Positions 6,731 through 15,244 of a DNA stretch of 64,000 nucleotides are shown piece by piece. Source of the stretch: Pseudooceanicola nanhaiensis (GTDB lineage: Bacteria > Pseudomonadota > Alphaproteobacteria > Rhodobacterales > Rhodobacteraceae); NCBI RefSeq assembly GCF_020171315.1, contig NZ_JAIUZP010000004.1, forward strand, positions 186,001 to 250,000. The letters are read 5' to 3'. The stretch's first letter is position 1. Each line of letters opens with the position of its first letter. The position numbers were made by a program, and so were the translations under genes. A model generated the notes under the pieces. It ran no database searches. It had not been told where the DNA came from and saw only the letters and a program-made list of their open reading frames with translations.

Positions 6731-9619
6731 TCAGCGGCCGGCGTTCCACCAGCCGCGCCGCTTGGGCTTGGCCGGGGCCTCTTCCGCCGCGACGGGCTCG
6801 GGCTCGGGCGCCGGGGCCACGGTCTCGGCGGCGACGGTCTCCTCGACCACCTCTGCCACGGTCTCCTCGACCGGTGCTTCGACAGGGGTCTCGACAGGGG
6901 CTTCGGCCGCGGGCGCGACTTCGGCTTCTGCCGTCACCTCGACCACCTCGACGGCCGCCTCTTCGACACCTTCCGGCGCCGAGGGCACATCGGCCATCAC
7001 CGGCTCGGCCACAGCCTCAGGTTCAGCGGCCTCGGGTTCAGCGACCTCGGCCACAGGCTCCACCACGTCGGCGGGGGCTTCGGCCACGGTCTCTTCGACC
7101 GGCGCGCTGTCCTCGAGGGTCGGCGCGGGTTCGGCGGGCGCTTCGGCCACGACCTCTGCCGGGGTTTCCGACGCGGGCGCAGCCTCTGCCGGGGCTTCCG
7201 CGCCGGTTGCGGTTGCGGCCTCGGCAGCGTCGGCGGCGGCTGCCGCTTCCATGGCCTTCTTGGCACGGCTGCTGCGGCTGCGGCTGCGGGTCTTCTTCGG
7301 CTTCTCCTCGGCCTCGGGGGCCTCGGCAGCGGCTTCGGCGGTGCCCACTTCGGCCTCGCCCGCGGTCACTTCGGCGGCCTGCTCATCGAGCTTGGGCGCC
7401 TCGCCTTCTGCGGCCTCGTCCGAGGTCTCGTCCGACCCGTTCTCATCGGTCTCGCCATTGCTGCCCGAGGACTTCCGCCGACGACGCCGACGACGGCGCT
7501 TCTTCGGCTTCTGGTCGTCTTCCGACGCGGCTTCCGGCTTGGCCTCGGTCGTCGTTGCCTCTTCTTCGGCCTCTTCGACTTCGACCTCGTCGACGATATC
7601 CTCGTCTTCCTCGTCATCCATGGAGGTGGTGTCGATGGAGATCACATGCGGGATTTCGGTCACCACGCGGGTCGCGGTCTTGAACTTCTCCATGGTGAAG
7701 TCCGGGCTGACCAGCATCGGGTCGCCCTCGATGCGCACGGCCATGCCATAGCGGCCCTCGATCTGGGCGACGTGCTCCCGCTTCTGGTTCATGAGGTAGT
7801 TGGAGATGCCGACGGGCACCTTCACCAGCACTTCGCGCGACCGGCGACGGGTGCCTTCTTCCTCGATCTGGCGCAGCACGGAGAGGGCCATGTTGTCATC
7901 CGAACGGATGAGGCCGGTGCCGTGGCAATGCGAGCAGGGCTGCGTCGTGGCTTCGATCATGCCCGGACGCAGTCGCTGGCGCGACATCTCCAGCAGGCCG
8001 AAGCCCGAGATGCGGCCCACCTGGATGCGGGCGCGGTCGGTCTTGAGCTTGTCCTTCAGCTTCTTCTCGACGGCGGCGTTGTTCTTGCGCTCGTCCATGT
8101 CGATGAAGTCGATGACGATCAGGCCGGCGAGGTCCCGCAGACGCAGCTGGCGGGCGACCTCTTCGGCCGCTTCCAGGTTGGTCTTGGTCGCGGTCTCCTC
8201 GATCGAGCCTTCCTTGGTGGCCCGGCCGGAGTTCACGTCGATCGCCACCAGCGCCTCGGTCACGCCGATCACGATGTAGCCGCCGGATTTCAGCTGCACG
8301 ACGGGGTTGAACATCCCGGCGAGGTAGCTTTCCACCTGGTAGCGCGCGAAGAGCGGCAGACCGTCCTGGTAGTGTTTCACGTTCTTGGCGTGGGACGGCA
8401 TGATCATTTTCATGAAGTCCTTGGCGTTGCGGTAGCCCCGCTCGCCTTCCACCAGGACCTCGTCGATGTCGCGCGAGTAGAGATCGCGGATCGAGCGTTT
8501 GATCAGGTCGCCTTCTTCGTAGATCTTGGCCGGCGCGATGGATTTCAGCGTCAGCTCGCGGATCTGCTCCCACAGGCGCTGCAGGTATTCATAGTCGCGC
8601 TTGATCTCGGATTTCGTCCGCTTGGCACCGGCGGTGCGCACGATCAGGCCCGCGCCGGTCGGCACGTCGATCTCGGCGGCGATTTCCTTCAGCTTCTTGC
8701 GGTCGACGGCGTTGGTGATCTTGCGGCTGATGCCACCGCCACGGGCAGTGTTCGGCATCAGGACGCAGTACCGGCCTGCCAGCGAGAGGTAGGTGGTCAG
8801 GGCTGCGCCCTTGTTGCCGCGCTCTTCCTTGACGACCTGCACCAGCAGGATCTGACGGACCTTGATGACTTCCTGGATCTTGTACCGCTTGGGCCGGGGC
8901 TTGCGCGGGGGGCGGATGTCCTCGTGGTCGTCGTCGTCCGCGACGCTCTCGATCTCGCTGTCCTTCTCGGAGGCAGCCGACTTGCGGCCGCCGGACTTGG
9001 CGGAGGGGGCGTCGTCGTCGCTGTCCTCGTCCTCGTCGGAGGCATCCTCGTCCATGACGTCGTCGGAGGCCTCTGCCTCCTCCTCGTCCGCGGTGTCCTC
9101 GGAGGGTTCCTCAACCGGGGTCTCGGCGACGGTCATCATCGGCGAGGTGCCCTCGGCGATCTCGTCGACGCTGTCCTCGTCGGAGGTGTCGATCGTCTCC
9201 ATACCCTCGATTTCGCGGGTCTCGACGGCATCGTTGGCGTCCGTCTTGGCCGCCTTCGAGCGCGAGCGCGAGCGCTTGGGCTTGGATTTCTTCTCTTCCT
9301 CGGCCTCGTCGCGCGCCTTCAGTGCCTCGGCATAGGCGCGCTCTTCCTCCATCAGGGCCTCACGGTCCGCGACGGGGATCTGGTAGTAATCCGGGTGGAT
9401 TTCCGAGAAGGCGAGGAAGCCGTGACGGTTCCCGCCGTAGTCTACGAAGGCCGCCTGAAGCGACGGTTCGACCCGGGTTACCTTTGCGAGGTAGATGTTG
9501 CCGGCGAGCTGCCGCTTGTTTTCGGACTCAAAGTCGAATTCCTCGACCTTGTTGCCGTCCACCACCACGACGCGGGTTTCCTCCGCGTGCGTGGCGTCGA
9601 TAAGCATTTTCTTTGCCAT
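6731..9619 (-). CDS. rne: Ribonuclease E/G family endoribonuclease
   Basis: 962 residues. The N-terminus MAKKMLIDATHAEETRVVVVD is the standard alphaproteobacterial RNase E start and supports ATG 9619 over upstream in-frame codons. An S1 RNA-binding region (residues ~35-290) is split by a long insertion (~95-240) made of Asp/Glu, Ser and Arg-Lys blocks. The catalytic core follows (GYIVIGVTEALVAIDVNSGR, DLAGLIVIDFIDM with the Mg-binding aspartates), then a zinc-link CSHCHG (C562, C565) that would tie two subunits together. Beyond ~residue 690 the protein is low-complexity Ala/Glu/Pro-rich with one basic patch (KKRRRRRRRRK), the presumed degradosome and RNA-binding tail. It initiates bulk mRNA decay and rRNA/tRNA processing. 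Both DNA strands are open here because of the repetitive codon use. Confidence 0.96.
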   Translation of the reverse strand: MAKKMLIDATHAEETRVVVVDGNKVEEFDFESENKRQLAGNIYLAKVTRVEPSLQAAFVDYGGNRHGFLAFSEIHPDYYQIPVADREALMEEERAYAEALKARDEAEEEKKSKPKRSRSRSKAAKTDANDAVETREIEGMETIDTSDEDSVDEIAEGTSPMMTVAETPVEEPSEDTADEEEAEASDDVMDEDASDEDEDSDDDAPSAKSGGRKSAASEKDSEIESVADDDDHEDIRPPRKPRPKRYKIQEVIKVRQILLVQVVKEERGNKGAALTTYLSLAGRYCVLMPNTARGGGISRKITNAVDRKKLKEIAAEIDVPTGAGLIVRTAGAKRTKSEIKRDYEYLQRLWEQIRELTLKSIAPAKIYEEGDLIKRSIRDLYSRDIDEVLVEGERGYRNAKDFMKMIMPSHAKNVKHYQDGLPLFARYQVESYLAGMFNPVVQLKSGGYIVIGVTEALVAIDVNSGRATKEGSIEETATKTNLEAAEEVARQLRLRDLAGLIVIDFIDMDERKNNAAVEKKLKDKLKTDRARIQVGRISGFGLLEMSRQRLRPGMIEATTQPCSHCHGTGLIRSDDNMALSVLRQIEEEGTRRRSREVLVKVPVGISNYLMNQKREHVAQIEGRYGMAVRIEGDPMLVSPDFTMEKFKTATRVVTEIPHVISIDTTSMDDEEDEDIVDEVEVEEAEEEATTTEAKPEAASEDDQKPKKRRRRRRRRKSSGSNGETDENGSDETSDEAAEGEAPKLDEQAAEVTAGEAEVGTAEAAAEAPEAEEKPKKTRSRSRSSRAKKAMEAAAAADAAEAATATGAEAPAEAAPASETPAEVVAEAPAEPAPTLEDSAPVEETVAEAPADVVEPVAEVAEPEAAEPEAVAEPVMADVPSAPEGVEEAAVEVVEVTAEAEVAPAAEAPVETPVEAPVEETVAEVVEETVAAETVAPAPEPEPVAAEEAPAKPKRRGWWNAGR

Positions 9620-10568
9620 GTGATCCGTTTGCATGGCGCAACATCCCCGCCTCCCCCGAAGGTGGCGGGCGAAGAATGGCTGCGGCATGTCTGTCAGGGG
9701 CGACGGCGGCAATGTCCGAGGGGAGGCCCGCAAGGGTCTCACATCCGCTCAGGTATTCTCTTGCACGCCTCATCGCGTTTCTTCTCCGGTGACCGATCGT
9801 TTGATCGCCGATCACCCGTTGCAGTGCCCGCTGTCCGTTTCCGGGACGGGCGTTACTATGGCCCTATGGGCCCAATCGGTCTGTCCTGACCGGCGAGCCT
9901 TGTGGCCCTGCCGTTTCAGTCCAGCGAAACTCATGTCGGAGCGCCACTCAGAGGGCGCAAATCCGTTCTGAGAGCATAGAGTGTGGGCGGCATACAATAC
10001 AATGGTGAAAATGCAGCGAAGCTTTGTGGCGCGGAGGCAGCAGTCGCGTTTCGCGCATAAGTTGTGCAAGACGACCTGTGGTGCGGGGGCGTCGGAGGGA
10101 TCGGTGGAGGGATGCGGACCTTCCAATGTCGCGTAACGCCCTGAGGGAACAGGCAACTCCCCTGCCCCTTGGTCGAGGCTGCACAAGTTCTGCCCGTTTC
10201 GCGGCGGCTGTATGGCCCCGCTGATCTTTCGGCGGCGGCCAAATGGAATGGCTCCGCAGCCCACTCCTCCGGCCATTGACGAACGCCTGCGCGGAACAAG
10301 GCCGCAGGCCGCCGCGCATCGCCGGCGCGCCCCCACGCGGCGACGATTTGGTGAGACTGGGCAGTCCCTCGAGAGGACACGACATGCTTGGCTGCCATAA
10401 ACTGCCCGCCAGAGAGCGTTGGATCGCCTCCGCGCGCGCCGTCGATGCGCGGCTTCGGGGGAGCGGCACCATTGGAAGGTGATCCCCGTTCAATGGAGAA
10501 GGCCGGGGCACATCATAGCACCCCGGCCCCCGATCCGTGTCAGCCGTCAGGCCCCCTTGAGCCCAAGC
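9620..10568. other. Long non-coding stretch upstream of rne
   Basis: About 950 bp between the divergent 5' end of rne and the 3' end of dctD hold no frame that reads like protein; the open frames present are Arg/Pro-rich and lack family text. Part is probably the rne 5' UTR and promoter. Short hairpin-forming runs are visible (gatcgtttgatc near 9798, and the 10501-10528 inverted repeat). Compositionally it contains more A/T than its neighbours around 9940-10030. The N-acetylmuramoyl-L-alanine amidase gene that I recall next to rne in some relatives is not here. Confidence 0.55.
10497..10530 (-). terminator. Probable terminator of dctBD
   Basis: ggccgggg...ccccggcc at 10501-10508 and 10521-10528 forms an 8-bp GC stem, 40 bases past the dctD stop, followed on the minus strand by a weak TTCTCC. 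Confidence 0.45.
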
Positions 10569-11903
10569 TCAGAGATAATCCGACCGCTGCAGCCCGTACT
10601 TCGCCATCTTCTCGTTCAGCGTCCGGCGCGGCAGGCAGAGCTCTTCCATCACCGAGGCGATGGAGCCCTTGTGGCGACGCATCGTGTTGTCGATCAGCAT
10701 CCGCTCGAACGCCTCGACGTATTCCTTCAGCGGCTTGCCCTCGGTGGTCATCACCGGCTGCATCTCGTCGTTGTCCGACATCAGCAGAGACGCGATGGAG
10801 CCCGACCCGCGGCGCGACTGCAGCACCGCGCGTTCGGCCACGTTGATCAGCTGGCGCACGTTGCCCGGCCAGGGCGCCTGCAACAGCTGGGCGGCCTCCT
10901 GCGCGGTCACCTGCGGTGCCTCGCAGCCGTATTCCTCGCTGAACTGCTCCGAGAGCTTGGTGAAGAGCGTCAGGATGTCCTCGCCCCGCTGGCGCAGCGG
11001 CGGCACGGTGATGCGCAGCGCGGCCAGACGGTAGTAGAGATCGGGGCGCAGCGCGTCCTCGCAGGTCTTGTCCTGCTCCTGCATGTTGCAGATGGCAACG
11101 ATCCGGGTCTCGGCCGGGGTGCCCTGCTCGTTGATCGCGCTCAAGAGCTTGGCCTGAAGGCTTTCGCTCAGGGCCTCGACGTCCTCCAGCACGAGGGTGC
11201 CGCCGCGGGCCTCCTCGATGGCGGGCAGCTGGGTGTCCTCGGGCAGCATCGGGCCGAAGAGCCGCTTTGACAGCTGGTCCTCGTCGATGGCCGCGCAGGA
11301 GACCAGCACGAACTTCTTGCCCGCCCGCGCGCCGACCGCGTGCAGCGCATGGGCCACCAGCGTCTTGCCGGTGCCGGTCTCACCGTCGATCAGCACGTGA
11401 CCGTCGGCCTGACCGAGGTCGAGGATGTCTTCCTTCAGGCGCTCCATCACCGGCGAGGTGCCGATCAGCTTGTTCATGATCTGGCCGCCGTCCGACAGCT
11501 CGCGCCGCAGGGCGCGGTTGTCCATGGTCAGGCGGCGGGCATTGGCCGCCTTCTTGGCCAGTTCGTTCATCCGGTCGGGATTGAACGGCTTCTCGAGGAA
11601 GTCGAAGGCCCCGATGCGCATGGCCTCGACCGCCATGGGCACGTCGCCGTGCCCGGTGATCATGATCACCGGCAGGGCGCTGTCCGAGCCCATCAGCTTC
11701 TTGAGGAACTGCATCCCGTCCATGCCGGGCATCTTGATGTCGGAGATCACGATGCCGGGGTAATCGGGCCCCAGTTTCTTAAGCGCCTCCTCGGCGCTCG
11801 AGAAGGTTTCGGTGTCATAACCGGACAGGGCCAGCCACTGGCTGATGGACTGGCGCATGTCCTGTTCGTCGTCGACGATGGCGATCTTCATGCTTTTTTG
11901 CAT
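10569..11903 (-). CDS. dctD: DctD-like response regulator lacking the sigma-54 contact loop
   Basis: 444 residues in the DctD/NtrC layout. The receiver domain has acidic pair D11-D12, phosphorylation site D55 (VISDIKMPGMDG) and K105. An AAA+ domain follows with intact Walker A GETGTGKT (174-181), and the C-terminus is a Fis-type helix-turn-helix (SIASVMEELCLPRRTLNEKMAKYG). The GAFTGA loop that contacts sigma-54, expected between LFG (~216) and GGTL (~234), is absent: the stretch reads LFGPMLPEDTQLPAIEEARGG. The Walker B text is LVLEDVEAL rather than LFLDEI. It may therefore act with another sigma factor, as Rhodobacter capsulatus NtrC does. The start MQKS has AAGAAG just upstream, 9 bases after the dctB stop. 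DctB/DctD normally control C4-dicarboxylate uptake; no dctP/Q/M is in view. Confidence 0.88.
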   Translation of the reverse strand: MQKSMKIAIVDDEQDMRQSISQWLALSGYDTETFSSAEEALKKLGPDYPGIVISDIKMPGMDGMQFLKKLMGSDSALPVIMITGHGDVPMAVEAMRIGAFDFLEKPFNPDRMNELAKKAANARRLTMDNRALRRELSDGGQIMNKLIGTSPVMERLKEDILDLGQADGHVLIDGETGTGKTLVAHALHAVGARAGKKFVLVSCAAIDEDQLSKRLFGPMLPEDTQLPAIEEARGGTLVLEDVEALSESLQAKLLSAINEQGTPAETRIVAICNMQEQDKTCEDALRPDLYYRLAALRITVPPLRQRGEDILTLFTKLSEQFSEEYGCEAPQVTAQEAAQLLQAPWPGNVRQLINVAERAVLQSRRGSGSIASLLMSDNDEMQPVMTTEGKPLKEYVEAFERMLIDNTMRRHKGSIASVMEELCLPRRTLNEKMAKYGLQRSDYL

Positions 11904-11912
11904 ATTCTTCTT

Positions 11913-13706
11913 TTACTCCGCGGCCTCGATATCTTCACTCAAGATAGGCAGTTGCAGTTCGAAAACAGCCCCGCCCCCACTTGCGTTCCGTGCAATGAGG
12001 CGTCCGCCGAACTCGTTCACGATCCCGGAAGAGATCGCAAGCCCCAGCCCGACACCGTCGCCGGGCTGCTTCGTGGTGTAGAAAGGCTCGAAAAGGTTCT
12101 CGAGATTTTCGATCCCGTGGCCGTTGTCACGCACCGTGACCGTGGCCGTTTCCCCCGCGGAAAGCAGGATGTCGATCTCTGGCTCATCCACGGTTTCCGT
12201 GGCGTCCAGAGCGTTCCGCAGGAGGTTGATCAGGACCTGTTCCAGACGCACCCGGTCGGCCATGACCAGCACCGGGCGATCGGGGATCGCGCGGTTGATC
12301 TTGACCTGCCGCTGGCGCAACTGGGGTTCCATCATGGCGAGTGCGGAATTGAGCGCATCGCCAACGATTACAGGGGCAAAGGCGTCACCGCCCTTGCGCG
12401 CATAGCTCTTGAGCTGCTTGGTGATCGCGCCCATCCGTTCGATCAGGTCGTCGATCCGCTGGAAGGAGGAGAGCGCCTCGTCCGGGCGGTTCCGGCGCAG
12501 CAGCAGCGAGGCCCCGGCGAGGTAGGTCTTCATCGCGGCGAGCGGCTGGTTCAGCTCGTGGCTGACGGCGGCCGACATCTCGCCAAGCGCGGCCAGCTTG
12601 GAGCTCTGCTCCAGCGTCTGCTCGGCTACGACGAGGCTTTCCTGCATCCGTTCCCGCTCGGCGATTTCCCGCTGGAGGCGTTCGTTCAGGGCGCGAAGAT
12701 CCGCCGACTCCCGCTGGAAGAGCGCCATGCGCAGCGCCGTCTTGCGGCTGAGCGCATAGAAGGCGAGCGCCAGCAGGATGGCAAATCCCATGATTTCGAG
12801 CGCCAGAACGCCGTTCACCCGCTCCCGGATCGAGGCATAGGTGGTGAAGGAGGTGATCTGCCAGCCCCGGAACGGGATGCGCGAGGAGACCCGCATCACC
12901 GCCTCGCCCTGCACGTAGGCATCAGCGGGCAGCGCGGTCCAGTCGGCGGTGGCCTGAAGGGCGCGTTCGATGGCGGTGTCGGGCGGGTCGCGGGTCAGCG
13001 CCTCGGCCTCGGTCCGGCCGCGCCAGCGGGGTTCGGTGGCGAGGATGATCTTGCCGGTGCTGTCCACCACGAGGACCGCATCCGAGATGCCGGCCCAGGC
13101 CCGTTCGAATTTCTGCAGGTCGACCTCGACCACGATCACGCCAACGACGTTGGACTGGCTCTCGATCCGGCGCGAATAGGTGAAGCGGTAGCCGCCCGAT
13201 TCCCGCTCCAGCGTCGAGAAGACCGTCCCGTTCGAGCGCAGCGCGTCGACGAAATAGGCCGCGGTGCGGTGCTGTTCGCCCAGCCGGTTGCGGTCCGTCG
13301 CGGCCACGGTGCGCCCGTCGCGGTCCAGCAGCATCAGCGAGGCCGCCCCGATTTCGTCCACGAAGGAGATCAGCCGCTGGGTCGACTGGGAATAATCGCC
13401 GGAGTTCAGCGCGTTGATCAGCGCCGCGTCGCGGGCCAGCAGCTGCGGCACGATGGAGTTCCGGCGCAGCTCGCTGACGAGGTTGCCACCGTAGAGCGCC
13501 AGCCGCAGCTCCGCCCGGTTGCGGGTGTTGGAGGTGAAGCGGTCCGTCAGCATGGAGTTGGTCACGTAGACCACCACCGCCGCCAGCGCCACGAGAGCCA
13601 GCAGCGCCAGCCGCGTCCGCCAGCTGATGGCCCGGCCTGACACCGGGCGTCGGGAGTCCCCTTGCGCCATAGGCTCCAATTTACTTGGCTCCGCGTCCTT
13701 GCTCAA
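11913..13706 (-). CDS. dctB: C4-dicarboxylate sensor histidine kinase DctB
   Basis: 597 residues. A transmembrane segment at ~31-48 (RLALLALVALAAVVVYVTN) is followed by a ~230-residue periplasmic double-Cache domain, a second segment near 295-313 (VLALEIMGFAILLALAFYAL), a coiled linker and the kinase core. The phosphorylated residue is H383 in AVSHELNQPLAAM, with an asparagine box (LLRNALDATE) and glycine boxes (DNGHGIENL, GVGLGLAIS). This is the DctB layout, which senses succinate, fumarate or malate in the periplasm. The gene precedes dctD by 9 bases in one operon. An acidic, Pro-poor N-terminal cytoplasmic tail of ~25 residues is longer than the minimum. Confidence 0.92.
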   Translation of the reverse strand: MSKDAEPSKLEPMAQGDSRRPVSGRAISWRTRLALLALVALAAVVVYVTNSMLTDRFTSNTRNRAELRLALYGGNLVSELRRNSIVPQLLARDAALINALNSGDYSQSTQRLISFVDEIGAASLMLLDRDGRTVAATDRNRLGEQHRTAAYFVDALRSNGTVFSTLERESGGYRFTYSRRIESQSNVVGVIVVEVDLQKFERAWAGISDAVLVVDSTGKIILATEPRWRGRTEAEALTRDPPDTAIERALQATADWTALPADAYVQGEAVMRVSSRIPFRGWQITSFTTYASIRERVNGVLALEIMGFAILLALAFYALSRKTALRMALFQRESADLRALNERLQREIAERERMQESLVVAEQTLEQSSKLAALGEMSAAVSHELNQPLAAMKTYLAGASLLLRRNRPDEALSSFQRIDDLIERMGAITKQLKSYARKGGDAFAPVIVGDALNSALAMMEPQLRQRQVKINRAIPDRPVLVMADRVRLEQVLINLLRNALDATETVDEPEIDILLSAGETATVTVRDNGHGIENLENLFEPFYTTKQPGDGVGLGLAISSGIVNEFGGRLIARNASGGGAVFELQLPILSEDIEAAE

Positions 13707-13793
13707 GCAGCGCCGATGCCACTCGGCGCAGGGCCGCCCATCGGCACCGTATGGCGCGCAATCGGGGGTTGCGGCCCTCTCCCAGAACGCGAA

Positions 13794-13815
13794 ACGGCCG
13801 CCCGGGGGCGACCGT
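13794..13815 (-). terminator. Hairpin after purQ
   Basis: acggccgcc / ggcgaccgt with one mismatch and a cggg loop lies about 50 bases past the purQ stop. On the minus strand it is followed by TTTCGCG, a poor T tract. Confidence 0.4.
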
Positions 13816-13862
13816 CAGATGCGATCGGGTGCGCGGCACCCGGTGGTTCGGCGTCGATCGGC

Positions 13863-14531
13863 TCAGGCCGAGACGAGCTGTTCCATCAGCGCGGTGAACA
13901 TCGCGCGGCCGTCGATACCACCCTGCGAGGGCTCCGCCGCCCGTTCCGGGTGGGGCATCATGCCGAGCACGCGGCGATTCTCGCTCAGCACACCGGCCAC
14001 GTCCCCGGCAGAGCCGTTCGGGTTGTCGGTGTAGGTGAAGGCGATCCGGTCCTCGTCGCGCAGCTGTTTCAGCAGCGCCTCGTCGGCTTGGTAGTTGCCG
14101 TCGTGGTGGGCGATGGGGATCAGGATCTCGTCGCCCTTGCCGTAGCCCGCGGTGAAGGCACTGTCGGTGGTTTCCACCTTCAGGCCGATGGGGCGGCAGA
14201 TGTACTTGAGGTTCGCATTGCGCAGCAGGGCGCCGGGCAGGATGCGGGTCTCGGTCAGGATCTGGAAGCCGTTGCAGACGCCGAGCGCATAGCCGCCGCG
14301 CTCCACGTGGGCTTTCAGCGAGCCGCAGATCGGCGAGTTGGCCGCGATGGCCCCGCAGCGCAGGTAGTCGCCATAGGAAAAGCCGCCCGGCACGCCGACG
14401 ATGTCGATGCCTTCGGGCAGCGTGGCGTCCTTGTGCCAGACCATGGTGACCTCGGCCCCGGCGTTTTCGAAGGCGACCTTCAGGTCGCGGTCGCAGTTGG
14501 AACCGGGAAAGACGAGAACGGCGGCCTTCAT
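13863..14531 (-). CDS. purQ: Phosphoribosylformylglycinamidine synthase subunit PurQ
   Basis: 222-residue class I glutamine amidotransferase, the usual PurQ length. It releases ammonia from glutamine for the PurL synthase, converting FGAR to FGAM in purine synthesis. The triad is visible: C86 in ALGVCNGFQIL, H194 and E196 in MMPHPERAAE. The oxyanion region reads GVPGGFSYGDYLRCGA. PurQ works in a complex with PurS (15245) and PurL (not in the window). In relatives purC, purS and purQ lie close together; here 713 bp with a terminator and a dispersed repeat separate purQ from purS, so purQ probably has its own promoter. Confidence 0.97.
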   Translation of the reverse strand: MKAAVLVFPGSNCDRDLKVAFENAGAEVTMVWHKDATLPEGIDIVGVPGGFSYGDYLRCGAIAANSPICGSLKAHVERGGYALGVCNGFQILTETRILPGALLRNANLKYICRPIGLKVETTDSAFTAGYGKGDEILIPIAHHDGNYQADEALLKQLRDEDRIAFTYTDNPNGSAGDVAGVLSENRRVLGMMPHPERAAEPSQGGIDGRAMFTALMEQLVSA

Positions 14532-14824
14532 GGGCGATCTCCTGTAGCCGAGATATGTCCGGGATTACGCGCCTGATACGCGCGAAAGCGGTTTGGTTCA
14601 AGAGTTGGGTGGGACGGGAGGGAGTGAAGGGGGAAATGGGGGGCCGGCGGGCGGGAGAATGGCGCGTTGGTTGCGTTGGCTTGCGGATGGTTGCGCCCCT
14701 TCCCCATCTTCTGCCTCTGCGTAGTCTTCATCGTAATGCGTCTCTGACCGCCCCTTGCCCGCCGCAACACACATTCCATTGACCCACACCCCGCAGCCAC
14801 CCCTTTGACGCTCCAACGGCTCCA

Positions 14825-14924
14825 TCCACCACGAAGGGCATCGCCGTCCCGCGGGGTGGCGCGATAGCGCCGCCCCAGGGGGGCGGGACGGCGCTGCCCG
14901 CCCTGCGGCCGGGCGGGTGGCTGA
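14825..14924 (+). repeat. Dispersed intergenic hairpin element, copy 2
   Basis: Same layout as the other copies. This copy carries gcgggAcggc on the right arm opposite gccgTcccgc on the left, restoring a base pair that is T-T in copies 1, 3 and 4, but it has a mismatch at gggcaTcgccg. The outer flank is TCCACC...GGGTGG, followed by gatagagagtacggcg, similar to the sequence following copy 4. Confidence 0.88.
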
Positions 14925-15013
14925 TAGAGAGTACGGCGTTCGAAAAGCACCGCTGGCGTTGGACGTACTGGACCAGTCAAACAGTGCAAGTCCGGGTCCG
15001 CGGTCACACGATC

Positions 15014-15114
15014 GCAGATCGGGCTTCCGCAGCGGCGGCGCAGATCAGGCTTCCGGAGCTCGACCGAAGATCGGGCCCCTCAGCCACACAGGAGATCAAG
15101 CCGCACAGCAGATC
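15014..15114. repeat. Degenerate ~26-bp periodic repeat
   Basis: The heptamer gcagatc or close variants recurs at 15014, 15040, 15066, 15091 and 15108 (spacings 26, 26, 25, 17), with gggcttccg/aggcttccgg after the first two copies. It reads as a decayed tandem array. Confidence 0.45.
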
Positions 15115-15190
15115 AGTCCCCGCAGCCCAATCGGGCATCCCTTGGCGCCCCCCCCACACCCGACACCTCGCCCCACGCCTCCCCCAAAAG

Positions 15191-15222
15191 CAAAACGCGC
15201 CGCCCGGGGGCAGCGCGTTTCA
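15191..15222 (-). terminator. Intrinsic terminator after purS
   Basis: On the minus strand acgcgctgccc...gggcggcgcgt forms a stem of about 10 bp with one mismatch (15194-15219), followed by TTTTGCTTTT. A sister hairpin with the same leading bases (cagattgaaacgcgc) ends the zeta-subunit gene at 16778. Confidence 0.65.
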
Positions 15223-15244
15223 ATCTGTCCGGCAGGGTATCCCC

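Larger units (their letters stand above)
14532..15244. other. 713-bp gap splitting purS from purQ
   Basis: No convincing gene is seen here. The gap contains, from right to left, the purS terminator (15191-15222), a degenerate ~26-bp periodic sequence (15014-15114), copy 2 of the dispersed hairpin element (14825-14924) and an unremarkable G-rich stretch before purQ. The content looks like inserted or amplified non-coding DNA inside a formerly compact purine cluster. Confidence 0.6.

Noticed and set aside
6710-9889. 1059-residue rightward open frame over rne
   Set aside because: It is the reverse-strand shadow of the low-complexity rne gene; its Gly/Leu/Asp-rich text has no motif, and rne has all its catalytic elements.
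9812-10336. 174-residue leftward frame in the gap upstream of rne
   Set aside because: Composition is Arg/Gly/Pro-rich with no recognisable domain or ribosome site; overlapping frames in three phases are equally open.
11340-13640. 766-residue rightward open frame over dctB and dctD
   Set aside because: Antisense shadow that spans two real genes; no start signal or motif.
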